Positions 17,456-28,944 of a DNA stretch of 64,000 nt are shown here, piece by piece (position 1 is the first letter of the stretch; each line of letters begins with the position of its first letter). The stretch comes from Providencia huaxiensis (GTDB lineage Bacteria > Pseudomonadota > Gammaproteobacteria > Enterobacterales > Enterobacteriaceae): contig NZ_CP031123.2 in assembly GCF_002843235.3 (NCBI RefSeq), forward strand, positions 1,302,001-1,366,000, in the 5' to 3' direction. A program made the translations under genes and the position numbers. The notes under the pieces were generated by a model, which was not told the DNA's origin, made no database searches, and was given only the letters and a program-made list of their open reading frames with translations.

Positions 17456-19879
17456 ATGATCAATAAAATCAGGGAAAAAGCGCTGAGTCGGAGACAGTTT
17501 ATTCAAGCCTCTGCCTCTGTCGCCACGACAACAGCTATTGCCAGCTCCATCTCTCTACCTTTTTCCGCTCAAGCAACACCCACTATCACAATCCAACCCG
17601 ACGAAGTCAGCGAAAAAATCAAATACAGTGCATGCTTAGTCAATTGTGGTAGCCGCTGCCCACTCAAAGTGCATGTAAAAGATGACGTTATTACTCGCAT
17701 ATCGAATGAAACCATGTATGACGACACCCAATTTGGTTTACATCAAATACGCCCCTGTTTGAGAGGGCGCTCTGTTCGTTGGAAAACCTATAACCCAGAC
17801 CGCTTGAAATACCCATTATTGCGTACAGGTAAACGGGGGGAAGGAAAGTTTAAACGGATCAGCTGGGACGAAGCGACGACGATTGTGGCTCAAAAACTGC
17901 GCTCAACCATTGATACTTATGGTAATGAAGCGATTTACTACCAGTATGGCTCAGGGTCTACCGGTGCTAATTTACAAGGGCGTAATGCCTGCAAGCGTCT
18001 ATTAAACCAACTAGGTGGATTTCTTGATCAGCATGGAACTTACTCAACTGCACAAATAAACGGTGTTATTCCGTATGTCTATGGCAAGTTAGATGATTCA
18101 TTACTGTCTGAAATAGCGAATAGCGATTTAGTCGTGATGTTCGGCCATAATATTGCGGAAACGCGTATGTCCGGTGGTGGTCAGTTCTATGAAACCTTAA
18201 AAGCATTAGAAAAAAGCCAAGCCAAAGTCATTATTATTGACCCGCGCCGTACTGATAGCGTGACAACGCTAGGCGCTGAATGGATCCCAATCTATCCGGG
18301 CACTGACGGTGCGCTTGTAGCTGCAATTATCCATACATTAATTAAAGAACAATTAACGGATGAGGCTTTTTTAGCGAAATATTGTGTGGGCTGGGATAGC
18401 CAGACACTTCCTGAGTCAGCGCCACAAAATGGCTCATATAAGGATTATATTTTAGGGCTCGGTGATGATGGTGTTGAAAAAACACCTCAGTGGGCTAGCC
18501 AAATTACAGGTGTTTCGCCAACCCGTATTGTTCAGTTGGCTCGTGAGCTGGGTAATGCAAAAGCAGCGTGGATTTCTCAAGGCTGGGGATTACAAAGAAC
18601 CGCATCGGGAGAGCAAGCGGCCCGGGCAGTGATGATGTTACCGATTGTCACGGGGCATATTGGACGCTCTGGGACGAATGCGGGAGGATGGGGAGGTAAC
18701 GTGGCGTATTCTGTGCCTGGTTTTGCTATTCCAAACCCAGTTAAAACCAAAATCCCGTGTTTTATGTGGACCGATGCGATTGCGCGCGGAACCGAAATGA
18801 CCGCAACAAATTCAACATTGCTCGGTAAAGAGCGTCTTGAAACCAACGTGAAATTTTTATGGCACTATGCGAGTAATGTCACGGGTAATCAACATTCTGA
18901 TTTGAACAAAACCCATAAAATTCTAACAGATGAATCCCTATGTGAATTTATTTTAGTTTGGGATACGCATATGACACCATCGACTAAATATGCGGATTTG
19001 ATTCTACCCGATGTGACCAGTGTTGAATCGAATGATTTAATTAATAATTCGTATGCAAGCGGTGCTTACCATTATGCTATTCGTCTACAAAATGCGATTA
19101 CGCCATTATGGGAGTGTCGCCAATCTTATGATGTTTTAACGGATATTGCTGAAAAGCTGGATATTAAAGACCAATTTACCGAAGGTCGTACTCATGAGCA
19201 GTGGATAGAACATTGCTATAACCTAATGCGAGAAAAAAATCCCCATTTGCCAACATTTGAAGAAACGAATGACATGGGAATTGTTGATAGGAAATTGGCA
19301 AACAGTGCAGATTATATTGCATTAAAACCATTCAGAGACTCACCTGAAACTGCGCCATTACCAACCCCATCGGGTAAAATTGAAATTTATTCAGAAAGGC
19401 TCGCTAAGATAGCGAAAGAGTGGGAATACCCTACTGACCAGCGAATTCCTGCTGTGCCTGAATATTGTGTGAATACGGAAGGTGTTGAAAACAAAAAAAC
19501 TAAGCAAAAATATCCGCTGCAAATGACGGGCTATCACGATAAAGGCCATGCGCATTCATCGTATTTTAATATTGCTGTGTTACGTGAAGCCGTGCCTCAT
19601 TAATATTGGATTAACCCAATTGATGCATCAAGTCGTGGTATTCAAGATGGTGATATGACTGAAATTTTCAATGACCGCGGACGTATGCATATTAAAGCGA
19701 AAGTGACTGAGCGCGTATTACCGGGGGTGATTGCGGTTCCGCAAGGTGCTTGGCGGGAAGTCAATGAGGAAGGGGTCGATATCGGTGGTTGTATCAATAC
19801 ACTAACCACACAACAGCCTTCAGCTCTCGTTAAAGGGAATCCACAACATACTAACTTAGTTGACGTGAAACGTGCATAA
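17456..19879 (+). pseudogene. dmsA: DmsA-type molybdopterin oxidoreductase interrupted by an in-frame TAA
   Basis: Catalytic subunit of a DMSO reductase-type enzyme. It has a Tat signal (SRRQFIQASA, residues 11-20), a [4Fe-4S] motif (C60, C64, C68, C101), a candidate molybdenum-ligand serine (S197 in 'GTYSTAQ') and the molybdopterin domains. The frame stops at a TAA at 19601-19603 after 'LREAVPH', but the very same frame continues beyond it with 'YWINPIDASSRGIQDGD' and ends at 19879 with 'GNPQHTNLVDVKRA', the normal C-terminal cofactor-binding part. Restored length is about 807 residues, that of intact DmsA. A single C-to-T change (CAA to TAA) explains it. The truncated 715-residue product lacks the last 92 residues, so it is probably inactive. 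Confidence 0.88.
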
Positions 19880-19889
19880 GGAGCGACAA

Positions 19890-20507
19890 ATGAAACAGTA
19901 TGGTTTTTATTTCGACTCAACAAAATGCACAGGATGTAAGACGTGTCAGGTGAGTTGTAAAGATGAAAAAGACCTTGATTTAGGCCCTAAATTTCGTCGG
20001 GTATATGAGTTTGGTGGTGGTAGTTGGCAGCAGCAAGAGGGGATATGGCAGCAGAATGTTTATAACTACTATCTATCAATTTCCTGTAATCATTGTTCTA
20101 ACCCAACATGTGTTGAAGGTTGCCCAACAGGGGCGATGCATAAACGTGAGCAAGATGGGTTAGTCGTGGTAGACCAAACCATTTGTGTTGGATGCCGTTA
20201 CTGCGAGTTACGTTGTCCATACGGTGCACCGCAGTATGACGAAAAGAAAAAATTGATGAGTAAATGCGATGGATGCTATGAACGTGTCGAAAAAGGGATG
20301 AAACCGGTTTGTGTTGACTCCTGTCCACAACGTGCATTGGATTTTGACGATATCAATATTCTACGTGAACGTCATGGCAATATTAGCGGGGTCGCCCCCA
20401 TGCCAAACCCGTCTCTTACTAATCCTAATATTGTGATTAAACCGCATAAAGATGCTAAACCTTGTGGTGAAAAGAGCGGTAAATTACAAAATCCAGCAGA
20501 GGTATAA
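19890..20507 (+). CDS. dmsB: DmsB-type [4Fe-4S] electron-transfer subunit
   Basis: A 205-residue ferredoxin-like protein starting at MKQYGFYFDSTKCTGCKTC, with AAGGAG upstream and ten bases after the dmsA frame. Four cysteine clusters (CTGCKTCQVSC, CNHCSNPTCVEGC, CVGCRYCELRC, CDGC...CVDSC) bind four [4Fe-4S] centres that pass electrons from the DmsC membrane anchor to the molybdenum subunit. It is intact, although its catalytic partner is interrupted. Confidence 0.93.
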   Translation: MKQYGFYFDSTKCTGCKTCQVSCKDEKDLDLGPKFRRVYEFGGGSWQQQEGIWQQNVYNYYLSISCNHCSNPTCVEGCPTGAMHKREQDGLVVVDQTICVGCRYCELRCPYGAPQYDEKKKLMSKCDGCYERVEKGMKPVCVDSCPQRALDFDDINILRERHGNISGVAPMPNPSLTNPNIVIKPHKDAKPCGEKSGKLQNPAEV

Positions 20508-20508
20508 T

Positions 20509-21285
20509 ATGCACGAACTTCCACTCGTTTTTTTCACTGTATTGGGGCAGTCAGCGGCAGGTTTATATTTGTTGGCTTATGCAAGCCGAAGACTGGGTAT
20601 GTTGAGTGAAAACCAATTACGTCATGCCAATATAGCTGCATTCGTCATTATGATCATTGCACTAGTGATTGGTGGTTTGCACGTTGGGCAGCCACTGCGC
20701 TTCTTCAATATGCTTTTAGGAGTCGGCCGTTCACCAATGAGTAATGAAGCCTTACTCAGTGGTATTTTTGTCGCTTTTGGGGCTGCAACTTTATTATTTA
20801 CCTTGTTTATTAAAAATAAGGTGCTGAGTGAACTGTGTAACGTTGCCACAGTTATTTTTGGTTTGGCATTCGTATGGTCAATTCCTCAGGTTTATAATAT
20901 TGCCACAGTAGCGAACTGGTTTACTGTTTTCACGACATTACAAATGTGGATGACACTGCTAGTTGCTGGTGGCGCATTAGCGATTTTATTCGGGGCTCAG
21001 CGGTTGGGGGCGATGGCATTTTTGATTGGCTCAATTATGATTTTTGCCACTCGTGCAGCTTATGTGTCATTCTTAGGCGAGACAGGGCCTGAAATTAGTG
21101 CCGAACAAGCGGGTTTTTGGAGCTTCCAGTTAGTCGTCTTAGCGGTGATGCTGTTTGTTTATCCTGCTCTGTTATATCGCGGAAGAAATTCATTCGCACT
21201 ATTAGGCCTATGTGCGCTAGCGGTTATTTTAGCCGAGTTATCTGGCCGAATTGCCTTCTATAATTTATGGCAAATAACAATGTAA
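20509..21285 (+). CDS. dmsC: DmsC-type membrane anchor subunit
   Basis: A 258-residue integral membrane protein with eight predicted helices, starting at MHELPLVFFTVLGQSAAGLY two bases after the dmsB stop, with GAGG upstream. The family anchors DmsAB on the periplasmic side of the inner membrane and oxidises menaquinol. Last gene of the operon; a perfect hairpin follows. Confidence 0.92.
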   Translation: MHELPLVFFTVLGQSAAGLYLLAYASRRLGMLSENQLRHANIAAFVIMIIALVIGGLHVGQPLRFFNMLLGVGRSPMSNEALLSGIFVAFGAATLLFTLFIKNKVLSELCNVATVIFGLAFVWSIPQVYNIATVANWFTVFTTLQMWMTLLVAGGALAILFGAQRLGAMAFLIGSIMIFATRAAYVSFLGETGPEISAEQAGFWSFQLVVLAVMLFVYPALLYRGRNSFALLGLCALAVILAELSGRIAFYNLWQITM

Positions 21286-21310
21286 TCGCTTGTTTACTAG
21301 TATGATAATA

Positions 21311-21345
21311 AATGCCTATGACTTGATTGCCATAGGCATTTTATC
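21311..21345. terminator. Bidirectional terminator between dmsC and cmoB
   Basis: A ten-base perfect stem (AATGCCTATG/CATAGGCATT) with a ten-base loop followed by TTATCTTT sits between the convergent dmsC and cmoB genes. Confidence 0.8.
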
Positions 21346-21346
21346 T

Positions 21347-22318
21347 TTATGGCTTACGAGCAACTAAAATTGCACGTAGTGGTGCGGGGTAACCTTCGAT
21401 AGTTTTAGTTTTATCATTTGGGTCTAAAAATTCAGCCAGTGAATCTGTTTTCATCCACTGTGTGCGGCGTTGCTCTTCCAAAGAGGTTACTTCTTGGTCA
21501 ACAATTCGCACATCAACAAAGCCGCATTTTTCCAACCAAACTTTGAGCATTTTAGCGGAAGGAATAAAATAGACATTACGCATTTGGGCGTAACGGTCAC
21601 CGGGGATCAAACACTGAAATTCATCCCCCTCAATAACCAGGCTCTCTAATACCAATTCGCCTTCACTCACTAATTGGTTCTTAAGTTGCCATAAATGGTC
21701 GAGCGGTGAACGGCGGTGGTAAAGTACACCCATTGAAAATACAGTATCAAATGCCTTCAATTCGGGCAGTTGTTCGATACCTAAAGGCAATAAGTGGGCA
21801 CGTTGGTCATCACCTAGTAGCTTTCTGACGGCTTCAAATTGGCATAAAAATAGTTCAGTTGGGTCGATACCAACAACAAATTTGGCATCTTGTCCTAACA
21901 TACGCCACATATGGTAGCCACTGCCACAACCAACATCTAAGACATAGCGGTCTTTGAGTGATGAAATATGGGGTAGTACGCGATCCCATTTCCAGTCTGA
22001 GCGCCATTCAGTATCAATATTCACGCCATAGAGAGAAAAAGGGCCTTTACGCCATGGCATTAATTGTTCAAGAATATTATTCAGACGTCGCGTTTCGCCC
22101 GCAGTGAGTTCGGGTTCACGCGTTGCTGTCACGCTATTGCGTAAATCCAAATGGGTAGGAACCATAATGGGTAGGTTATCTAGCATTTTCTCCCATGAGG
22201 AAAATCCACCGTGTAACCCTTGTTTTTTCCATTCTGAAAGTTGTGCCGGAAGCGTTTCAAGCCAATGACTTAGAGGGCCAACCGCAATTTGTTGGTAAAA
22301 ACGACCAAAATCAATCAT
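21347..22318 (-). CDS. cmoB: tRNA U34 carboxymethyltransferase CmoB
   Basis: A 323-residue methyltransferase-fold enzyme that transfers the carboxymethyl group of carboxy-SAM to 5-hydroxyuridine at tRNA position 34, making cmo5U. It shows the cofactor loop '[16 protein letters not shown]' around residue 120 and the family segment '[20 protein letters not shown]'. It follows cmoA by two bases, as in E. coli; the two enzymes act in sequence. Confidence 0.95.
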   Translation of the reverse strand: MIDFGRFYQQIAVGPLSHWLETLPAQLSEWKKQGLHGGFSSWEKMLDNLPIMVPTHLDLRNSVTATREPELTAGETRRLNNILEQLMPWRKGPFSLYGVNIDTEWRSDWKWDRVLPHISSLKDRYVLDVGCGSGYHMWRMLGQDAKFVVGIDPTELFLCQFEAVRKLLGDDQRAHLLPLGIEQLPELKAFDTVFSMGVLYHRRSPLDHLWQLKNQLVSEGELVLESLVIEGDEFQCLIPGDRYAQMRNVYFIPSAKMLKVWLEKCGFVDVRIVDQEVTSLEEQRRTQWMKTDSLAEFLDPNDKTKTIEGYPAPLRAILVARKP

Positions 22319-22320
22319 GC

Positions 22321-23112
<792 letters not shown>

Positions 23113-23201
23113 TCAGAAAGGCAGTCTACTGAAAATCAATCCATAAGCAATGAAATAATGAGCGGCACATTAATAACTCGTGCCGTTACAGAGAATAAAA
23201 A

Positions 23202-23600
23202 CTAAAGATTAAATGAAACGATTTGCAGCCAAGGTAGGTAATAAGTATTGGCGATAACCATTAGTGCCATAGCAAGGTAAGTGGCTACCATACCTGAACG
23301 GCGATATGAATAATCGTGATTTTTCAAGCCGTAAGAGTGCAGTAATCGGCCTGCTATTAAGATCAGACCACAAATATGAATCATCCACACTTGCGCGCCA
23401 TTCATTTCCATTAAAAGCAGTAAAATCAATGAGATGGGAATGTATTCGATGGCATTACCATGAACGCGGATAGCGGTTTGCAACTCATAAAAACCGCCAT
23501 CACCATAGGCTATACGGTATTGATTACGCAACTTCACAACATTTAAAGATAATCTAAGCAGCAGTAAGGCACCCAGTACAGCATACAAAGAGCTGACCAT
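23202..23600 (-). CDS. yecN: MAPEG family membrane protein YecN
   Basis: A 132-residue protein with four transmembrane helices of the MAPEG (glutathione/eicosanoid) family. The conserved 'RVHGNAIEYIPISLILLLLM' segment includes the R-x-x-N-x-x-E motif, and 'GRLLHSYG' is also family-typical. It lies upstream of cmoA, matching the E. coli yecN-cmoA-cmoB order. Substrate unknown. Confidence 0.88.
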   Translation of the reverse strand: MVSSLYAVLGALLLLRLSLNVVKLRNQYRIAYGDGGFYELQTAIRVHGNAIEYIPISLILLLLMEMNGAQVWMIHICGLILIAGRLLHSYGLKNHDYSYRRSGMVATYLAMALMVIANTYYLPWLQIVSFNL

Positions 23601-23749
23601 TTTTTACTCCACCATAAAACGAATCAAACTATGAAAACACCTAAAAATATAAGTTATAGTAATGGGTATTGACAATATTTTGTGAATTGTAAATCCTAAA
23701 AAGCCGTTAGACAAATGAAATCACAACTTTTTTGAGTCAGTCTTACACT

Positions 23750-24154
23750 CTATTTAATCAAACCTTCTTTTTTTAAGTGAGTTAAAATAGTCACCGCTGT
23801 GCTTGAGCAGCGAGGTAAATCGTTAATGCTAAACCAATCCAATTCAGCAATCTCAGCTGCGGGTTGTGGCTCCCCTGTATAGTCCGCAAAGTAACAACGA
23901 ATACGGACTTGCGTTCCATCTGATTTTCCATCAGCAGGGCCAATGAACTCACCATAAAACCGGATAGAAGCGGCATCTAGCTCAAGTTTTAATTCTTCAG
24001 CAATCTCACGGCAGAGTGCTTGTTCGTCAGTCTCACCTTGCTCACGTTTTCCACCGGGTATATAAAATAAACTTTTATTATGGGAACGCACCATCGCAAT
24101 TTTGTGGTCTGATAAGGTGATCAACCCAAGCTTATCAATGATTTTAACACTCAT
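23750..24154 (-). CDS. NUDIX hydrolase
   Basis: A 134-residue NUDIX protein with a complete box: GGKREQGETDEQALCREIAE followed by ELKL, with the metal-binding REIAEE core. The N-terminal segment 'KIAMVRSHNKSLFYIPGG' forms the substrate-side strands. The nucleoside-diphosphate-linked substrate cannot be read from the sequence. It takes a place occupied by yecD-yecE in E. coli. Confidence 0.85.
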   Translation of the reverse strand: MSVKIIDKLGLITLSDHKIAMVRSHNKSLFYIPGGKREQGETDEQALCREIAEELKLELDAASIRFYGEFIGPADGKSDGTQVRIRCYFADYTGEPQPAAEIAELDWFSINDLPRCSSTAVTILTHLKKEGLIK

Positions 24155-24262
24155 AATAGGGACACCCTGTTATTTAACGATGATAAGAGAATTATTGCTG
24201 TAAGTGAGTCATTAAGTAAACTGATAAAATTACTTAATGACTTAAATTATATTGTTTAAAAA

Positions 24263-24586
24263 TTATTTTTTCTCAACGATTTTTACCAATTCATAACGAA
24301 TACTTGGGGCATCAGCCGGTGGGTTTGGTACATTGAATTGCTTCACTTGTATAGTATAAGAGAAGCCTGGTTGATATTCGAAGCCTTGAATTGAGCTATA
24401 AAAAAGTTGCCAGTCATCACTTGGGTTTTCTTTCACTTTCATACATTTCATTGGGGCAACGCCCATACAATCAGCAAGTGAAGAATCAATATAAAAAGTT
24501 TTTGTATTATCAGTCTCTGCGGGTTTCATGTTCTGGCATCCAGCAAGTAGTACGAACATGGAAGTGGCAAGTATAATTTTTTTCAT
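24263..24586 (-). CDS. Small lipoprotein with DUF4377 domain
   Basis: A 107-residue lipoprotein: lipobox LLAGC (Cys17), then a DUF4377-like domain recognised by 'DCMGVAPMKCMKVKENPSDD' and 'FEYQPGFSYTIQVKQF' with 'NPPADAPSIRYELVKIV'. Two cysteines in 'DCMGVAPMKC' may pair. The domain often accompanies META/HslJ proteins involved in envelope stress or heat-shock resistance; the function is unknown. Confidence 0.8.
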   Translation of the reverse strand: MKKIILATSMFVLLAGCQNMKPAETDNTKTFYIDSSLADCMGVAPMKCMKVKENPSDDWQLFYSSIQGFEYQPGFSYTIQVKQFNVPNPPADAPSIRYELVKIVEKK

Positions 24587-25096
24587 GGGTAGTCCTTAAA
24601 CTGCAGATGGTGATTAATTCAGCGTTATATCTGTCTGTTGTGATTATAGCAAACTGAAAAAGGTAACGATTCTGAAATAGAAAGATTAATGATTAAAGCG
24701 ATATTTATTAACCAATAATTGAATTGGAATACATTAAGTGGTGATTTTTCACTCAAAAAGGTATCGAACTGATGAAATAAACCTTTGCTGCAATATGTAC
24801 ATGGTGCGGATAGTCCCTTAAAATCGATAGGATCATCGTGATAGACGTCTATCTCGCTATTCAATTTTATTGTTGTTGATTAGAAAAACAATAATTGATG
24901 AAAATATGATTAAAAACAAAATGGTTTACGCGTTATGTAGAATACGTAACTATTTGTCTAACAGAATTTCCTGTATAATGTCTGCCTTTTTGACATTCTG
25001 AATTTTCAGCCCGTGTTTCGCAGATAAATAGGGTTCAGCAAAATGCCAAAATCCCGCAGCAAGCAAAAGCACAACAGCTGAGTAAAAGGATATTGT
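24587..25096. other. Intergenic region upstream of aspS
   Basis: No gene is supported in these 510 bases; possible short frames have no ribosome binding site and atypical composition. A consensus -10 TATAAT at 24974-24979 is a likely aspS promoter, with a long leader of over 100 bases before the start codon. Confidence 0.5.
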
Positions 25097-26866
25097 ATGC
25101 GTACTAATTATTGTGGGCAGTTAAACATCGCTCACGAAGGCCAAAAAGTCACTCTTAGTGGATGGGTAAACCGCCGTCGCGATTTAGGTGGTTTGATTTT
25201 TATCGATATGCGTGACCGTGAAGGGATCGTGCAAGTTTTCTTCGACCCCGATCGTAAAGACATATTTGAAAAAGCGTCAGAACTGCGTAATGAGTTCTGT
25301 ATCCAAATCACAGGGACAGTACGCGCACGTCCAGATAGCCAAAAAAATAAAGATATGGCAACGGGCGAAATTGAAGTTTTTGCTGAAGAACTGAATGTTT
25401 TCAATAAGTCAGAGCCACTACCATTAGATAGCAACCAAACGAATACAGAAGAGCGTCGTTTAAAATATCGCTATTTAGATTTGCGCCGTCCAGAGATGTC
25501 TGAGCGTCTGCGCACGCGTGCCAAAATTACCAGCTTTGTTCGTAACTTTATGGATAACGAAGGGTTTTTGGACGTTGAAACGCCAATGCTAACCAAAGCA
25601 ACACCAGAAGGTGCTCGTGACTATTTAGTGCCAAGTCGTGTTCATAAAGGTAAATTTTACGCATTACCTCAATCACCGCAACTGTTTAAACAGTTGCTGA
25701 TGATGTCAGGCTTTGACCGTTATTATCAAATCGTAAAATGCTTCCGCGATGAAGATTTACGTGCAGACCGCCAGCCTGAATTTACCCAAATCGATGTTGA
25801 AACCTCTTTCATGACCGCAGAGCAAGTGCGTGAAATTATGGAACGTATGATCCGTAATTTATGGTTAGAGGTAAAAGGGGTTGATTTAGGCAACTTCCCA
25901 ATCATGACCTTTGCGGAAGCTATGCGTCGTTATGGTTCAGATAAACCAGACTTACGTAACCCAATGGAGCTGGTGGATGTGGCGGATATCGTAAAAGATG
26001 TTGAATTTGCGGTGTTCTCAGGCCCAGCAAATGACCCGAAAGGCCGTGTTGCAGCTCTGAAAGTTCCTGGTGGCGCAGCTATGACGCGTAAACAAATCGA
26101 CGAATATGGTCAATTTGTTGGTATTTATGGTGCGAAAGGCTTGGCTTGGATGAAAGTCAACGAGCGAGCTAAAGGCCTTGAAGGCATTCAAAGCCCAGTT
26201 GCAAAATTCTTGAGTGAAGATGTGATTAACCAGTTATTAGACCGTACTGGTGCTGTTGATGGCGATATCTTGTTATTCGGCGCGGGCGCAAAAAATGTAG
26301 TGACCGATTCAATGGGTGCGTTACGTTTGAAAGTCGGTCGTGACTTTGAATTAACCGATTTAAATAGCTGGCAACCACTGTGGGTGATTGATTTCCCAAT
26401 GTTTGAAGATAATGGTGAAGGCGGGTTAACTGCGATGCACCATCCATTTACTTCACCTAAAGATTTCTCACCTGAAGAACTGGCGAGTAAACCTGAAGAA
26501 GCCGTTGCTAATGCGTATGATATGGTCATCAATGGTTACGAAGTTGGTGGTGGTTCAGTACGTATTCACCGCAATGAAATGCAACAAACAGTATTTAGCA
26601 TTCTAGGTATTAATGAAGAAGACCAACGTGAAAAATTTGGCTTCTTATTGGATGCATTGAAATATGGTACACCGCCACACGCAGGTTTAGCATTTGGTCT
26701 TGACCGTTTAGTCATGTTGTTAACAGGCACTGATAATATTCGTGATGTTATTGCTTTCCCGAAAACAACAGCAGCTGCGTGCCTAATGACGAATGCACCG
26801 AGCCATGCGAATCCTGATTCATTAACGGAACTCGCTATCGCGGTGGTTGCGAAAGACGAAGAGTAA
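25097..26866 (+). CDS. aspS: Aspartate-tRNA ligase
   Basis: A 589-residue class II synthetase (E. coli 590) of the bacterial type. It has an N-terminal OB-fold anticodon-binding domain, motif 2 '[20 protein letters not shown]', the bacterial GAD insertion domain and motif 3 '[13 protein letters not shown]'. It attaches Asp to tRNA-Asp in the cytosol. First gene of an aspS-nudB-yebC cluster. Confidence 0.98.
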   Translation: MRTNYCGQLNIAHEGQKVTLSGWVNRRRDLGGLIFIDMRDREGIVQVFFDPDRKDIFEKASELRNEFCIQITGTVRARPDSQKNKDMATGEIEVFAEELNVFNKSEPLPLDSNQTNTEERRLKYRYLDLRRPEMSERLRTRAKITSFVRNFMDNEGFLDVETPMLTKATPEGARDYLVPSRVHKGKFYALPQSPQLFKQLLMMSGFDRYYQIVKCFRDEDLRADRQPEFTQIDVETSFMTAEQVREIMERMIRNLWLEVKGVDLGNFPIMTFAEAMRRYGSDKPDLRNPMELVDVADIVKDVEFAVFSGPANDPKGRVAALKVPGGAAMTRKQIDEYGQFVGIYGAKGLAWMKVNERAKGLEGIQSPVAKFLSEDVINQLLDRTGAVDGDILLFGAGAKNVVTDSMGALRLKVGRDFELTDLNSWQPLWVIDFPMFEDNGEGGLTAMHHPFTSPKDFSPEELASKPEEAVANAYDMVINGYEVGGGSVRIHRNEMQQTVFSILGINEEDQREKFGFLLDALKYGTPPHAGLAFGLDRLVMLLTGTDNIRDVIAFPKTTAAACLMTNAPSHANPDSLTELAIAVVAKDEE

Positions 26867-26871
26867 GTTCA

Positions 26872-27303
26872 ATGAAAAAATATAAGCGCCCGGAATCAGT
26901 ATTAGTCATTATTGTGGCTCAAAGTAGTGGGCGGGTGCTTATGTTACGACGTAAAGACGACCCAAACTTCTGGCAATCAGTGACTGGAAGTTTGGAGCCT
27001 GATGAAAAGCCGTACGAAACGGCGTATCGTGAAATTAAAGAAGAGACAGGTTTTGAGGTTGAACAAAACCAGCTACAAGATTTGTCGCACAGTATCATCT
27101 TTGAAATTTTCCCGCATTTCAGGCATCGTTATGCACCCGATGTTACGCATTGTAAAGAACATTGGTTTAAAATGGTGCAAAGTGAAGAAAAAATGCCATT
27201 ACTGACGGAACACAGTGAATTTCGTTGGCTAGCCCCCGATGAAGCAGCGAGCTTAACGAAATCCTGGAGCAACAGTCAGGCTATTTTAGAATTTGCTGTT
27301 TAA
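26872..27303 (+). CDS. nudB: Dihydroneopterin triphosphate diphosphatase NudB
   Basis: A 143-residue NUDIX enzyme five bases after aspS. The box is GSLEPDEKPYETAYREIKEE followed by TGF. It removes pyrophosphate from dihydroneopterin triphosphate in folate synthesis. 'KRPESVLVIIVAQSSGRVLM' at the start and 'PHFRHRYAPDVTHCKEHWF' are typical of NudB. Gene order aspS-nudB-yebC-ruvC is as in E. coli. Confidence 0.94.
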   Translation: MKKYKRPESVLVIIVAQSSGRVLMLRRKDDPNFWQSVTGSLEPDEKPYETAYREIKEETGFEVEQNQLQDLSHSIIFEIFPHFRHRYAPDVTHCKEHWFKMVQSEEKMPLLTEHSEFRWLAPDEAASLTKSWSNSQAILEFAV

Positions 27304-27333
27304 TTATTTATTGACGTTTTTTGGAGATATTTC

Positions 27334-28077
27334 ATGGCAGGTCATAGTAAATGGGCCAACACCAAACACCGTAAAGCGGCACAAGATGCTAAACGCGGTA
27401 AAATTTTCACTAAAATTATCCGTGAATTAGTGACTGCAGCTCGTTTAGGTGGTGGTGATCCCGCAACTAACCCGCGTTTACGTGCGGCTATAGATAAAGC
27501 ATTATCTAACAACATGACTCGTGACACTTTAAACCGTGCTATCGCACGTGGTGTTGGTAATGATGATAATGATAATATGGAAACCATCATTTATGAAGGT
27601 TATGGCCCAGGTGGAACGGCTGTTATGGTTGAATGCTTAAGTGATAACCGTAACCGTACTGTTTCTGAAGTGCGTCATGCATTTACTAAAACGGGTGGTA
27701 ACTTGGGTACAGACGGTTCCGTTTCTTACTTATTTACTAAACGCGGCGTGATCACTTATGCACCTGGCGTTGATGAAGATGCCATAATGGATGCGGCATT
27801 AGAAGCAGGCGCTGATGATGTTGAAACTTATGATGATGGTGCAATCGATGTTTACACAACACCAGAAACGTTTGGTGAAGTGAAAGATGCACTAGATGCT
27901 GCAGGTTTCACCAGTGAAGCCGCAGAAGTATCGATGATCCCATCGACTAAAGCGGAGTTAGATGCAGAAACGGCTCCTAAATTATTACGTCTTATTGATA
28001 TGTTAGAAGATTCAGACGACGTACAGGAAGTTTACCACAATGGTGATATTTCTGACGAAGTCGCTGCCACACTGTAA
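27334..28077 (+). CDS. yebC: YebC/PmpR family transcription/translation regulator
   Basis: A 247-residue TACO1/YebC family protein ('[20 protein letters not shown]' N terminus is diagnostic). Members have been described as DNA-binding regulators and, more recently, as translation factors that help at polyproline stalls. Length and three-domain layout are normal. A large hairpin follows. Confidence 0.96.
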   Translation: MAGHSKWANTKHRKAAQDAKRGKIFTKIIRELVTAARLGGGDPATNPRLRAAIDKALSNNMTRDTLNRAIARGVGNDDNDNMETIIYEGYGPGGTAVMVECLSDNRNRTVSEVRHAFTKTGGNLGTDGSVSYLFTKRGVITYAPGVDEDAIMDAALEAGADDVETYDDGAIDVYTTPETFGEVKDALDAAGFTSEAAEVSMIPSTKAELDAETAPKLLRLIDMLEDSDDVQEVYHNGDISDEVAATL

Positions 28078-28123
28078 GTCGTGAGGCACTAAGTGGCCAT
28101 TTAGTCATTTAGCATAATCCGCG

Positions 28124-28158
28124 TAGAGAAAGCGGGCTGGCGCAGCCTGTTTTCTCTA
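28124..28158 (+). terminator. Terminator of the aspS-nudB-yebC unit
   Basis: A nested stem (TAGAGAAA/TTTCTCTA outside, GGCT/AGCC inside) 47 bases after the yebC stop. The T run is part of the stem rather than a long tail. Confidence 0.6.
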
Positions 28159-28260
28159 ACGCCTTCTATTCTTTCCTTTCCTTTATCCGCTATACTTTCT
28201 TTGTATCGACGAGCTAACTAAAACAGTTTAATTAATATAACGAGGAATAAATAAACGTAT

Positions 28261-28782
28261 ATGGCGATTATTTTAGGTATTGACCCCGGTTCTCGTGTTA
28301 CGGGATACGGTGTTATTCGCCAGCAAGGCCGGCAATTGCTGTATTTAGGCAGTGGATGTATTCGTACCCAAGTTGATGATTTACCAAGTCGTCTGCAACG
28401 AATTTATGCGGGTGTCTCGGAAATTATCACCCAATATCAACCTGATGTATTATCCATTGAACAAGTTTTTATGGCGAAGAATGCGGATTCAGCATTAAAA
28501 CTTGGTCAAGCCCGAGGGGCTGCAATTGTTGCTGCTGCAAACATGAATATACCCGTATTCGAATATGCGGCTCGCCAAGTGAAACAAACGGTTGTAGGCA
28601 CAGGAGCTGCAGAAAAAAGCCAAGTACAACATATGGTTAAATCGATTCTGAAGTTGTCGGCGAGCCCACAATCTGATGCGGCAGATGCTTTGGCAATTGC
28701 GATTACACATTGCCATTTCAATCAAAACCTTTTAAAAGTTGGCGACCCACGGTTAGTTTTAACTCGCGGCCGTTTAAGATAG
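28261..28782 (+). CDS. ruvC: Holliday junction endonuclease RuvC
   Basis: A 173-residue resolvase that cuts four-way DNA junctions symmetrically. The four catalytic acidic residues are visible: D8 (in [12 protein letters not shown]), E67 (SIEQVF), D139 and D142 ([10 protein letters not shown]). It works with RuvAB on junctions migrated by them. In E. coli a further gene (yebB) lies between ruvC and ruvA; here there is only a 162-base gap with a LexA box. Confidence 0.97.
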   Translation: MAIILGIDPGSRVTGYGVIRQQGRQLLYLGSGCIRTQVDDLPSRLQRIYAGVSEIITQYQPDVLSIEQVFMAKNADSALKLGQARGAAIVAAANMNIPVFEYAARQVKQTVVGTGAAEKSQVQHMVKSILKLSASPQSDAADALAIAITHCHFNQNLLKVGDPRLVLTRGRLR

Positions 28783-28827
28783 CGAGTTTATCTTAAACAG
28801 AATCGCTTATTAATAAATAGCGCGTAG

Positions 28828-28843
28828 CTGGATATGCATCCAG
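28828..28843. promoter_or_regulatory. LexA (SOS) box upstream of ruvAB
   Basis: CTGGATATGCATCCAG fits the CTG-N10-CAG SOS consensus with full dyad symmetry and closely resembles the E. coli ruvA operator. It places ruvAB, but not ruvC, under DNA-damage control. Confidence 0.85.
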
Positions 28844-28889
28844 CATTTTTTGTGGTATAAACAACGGTATTAATGATAATAAACCAGCC

Positions 28890-28927
28890 TGTTCAGGGTT
28901 TAGATAGTATGTTCAGGGTTTAGATAG
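28890..28927 (+). repeat. Tandem 18-base direct repeat in the ruvA leader
   Basis: TGTTCAGGGTTTAGATAG occurs twice with a 20-base period (28890-28907, 28910-28927), ending 17 bases before the ruvA start. It looks like a recent slippage duplication of the leader. Confidence 0.8.
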
Positions 28928-28944
28928 CAATAGAGGGCTTCAAT

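Noticed and set aside
19601..19603. Programmed recoding (selenocysteine or pyrrolysine) at the dmsA stop
   Set aside because: The codon is TAA, which is neither the selenocysteine nor the pyrrolysine codon, and no known recoding element is seen.
24625..24864. 79-codon minus-strand ORF upstream of aspS
   Set aside because: No ribosome binding site, no recognisable pattern and low-complexity composition.
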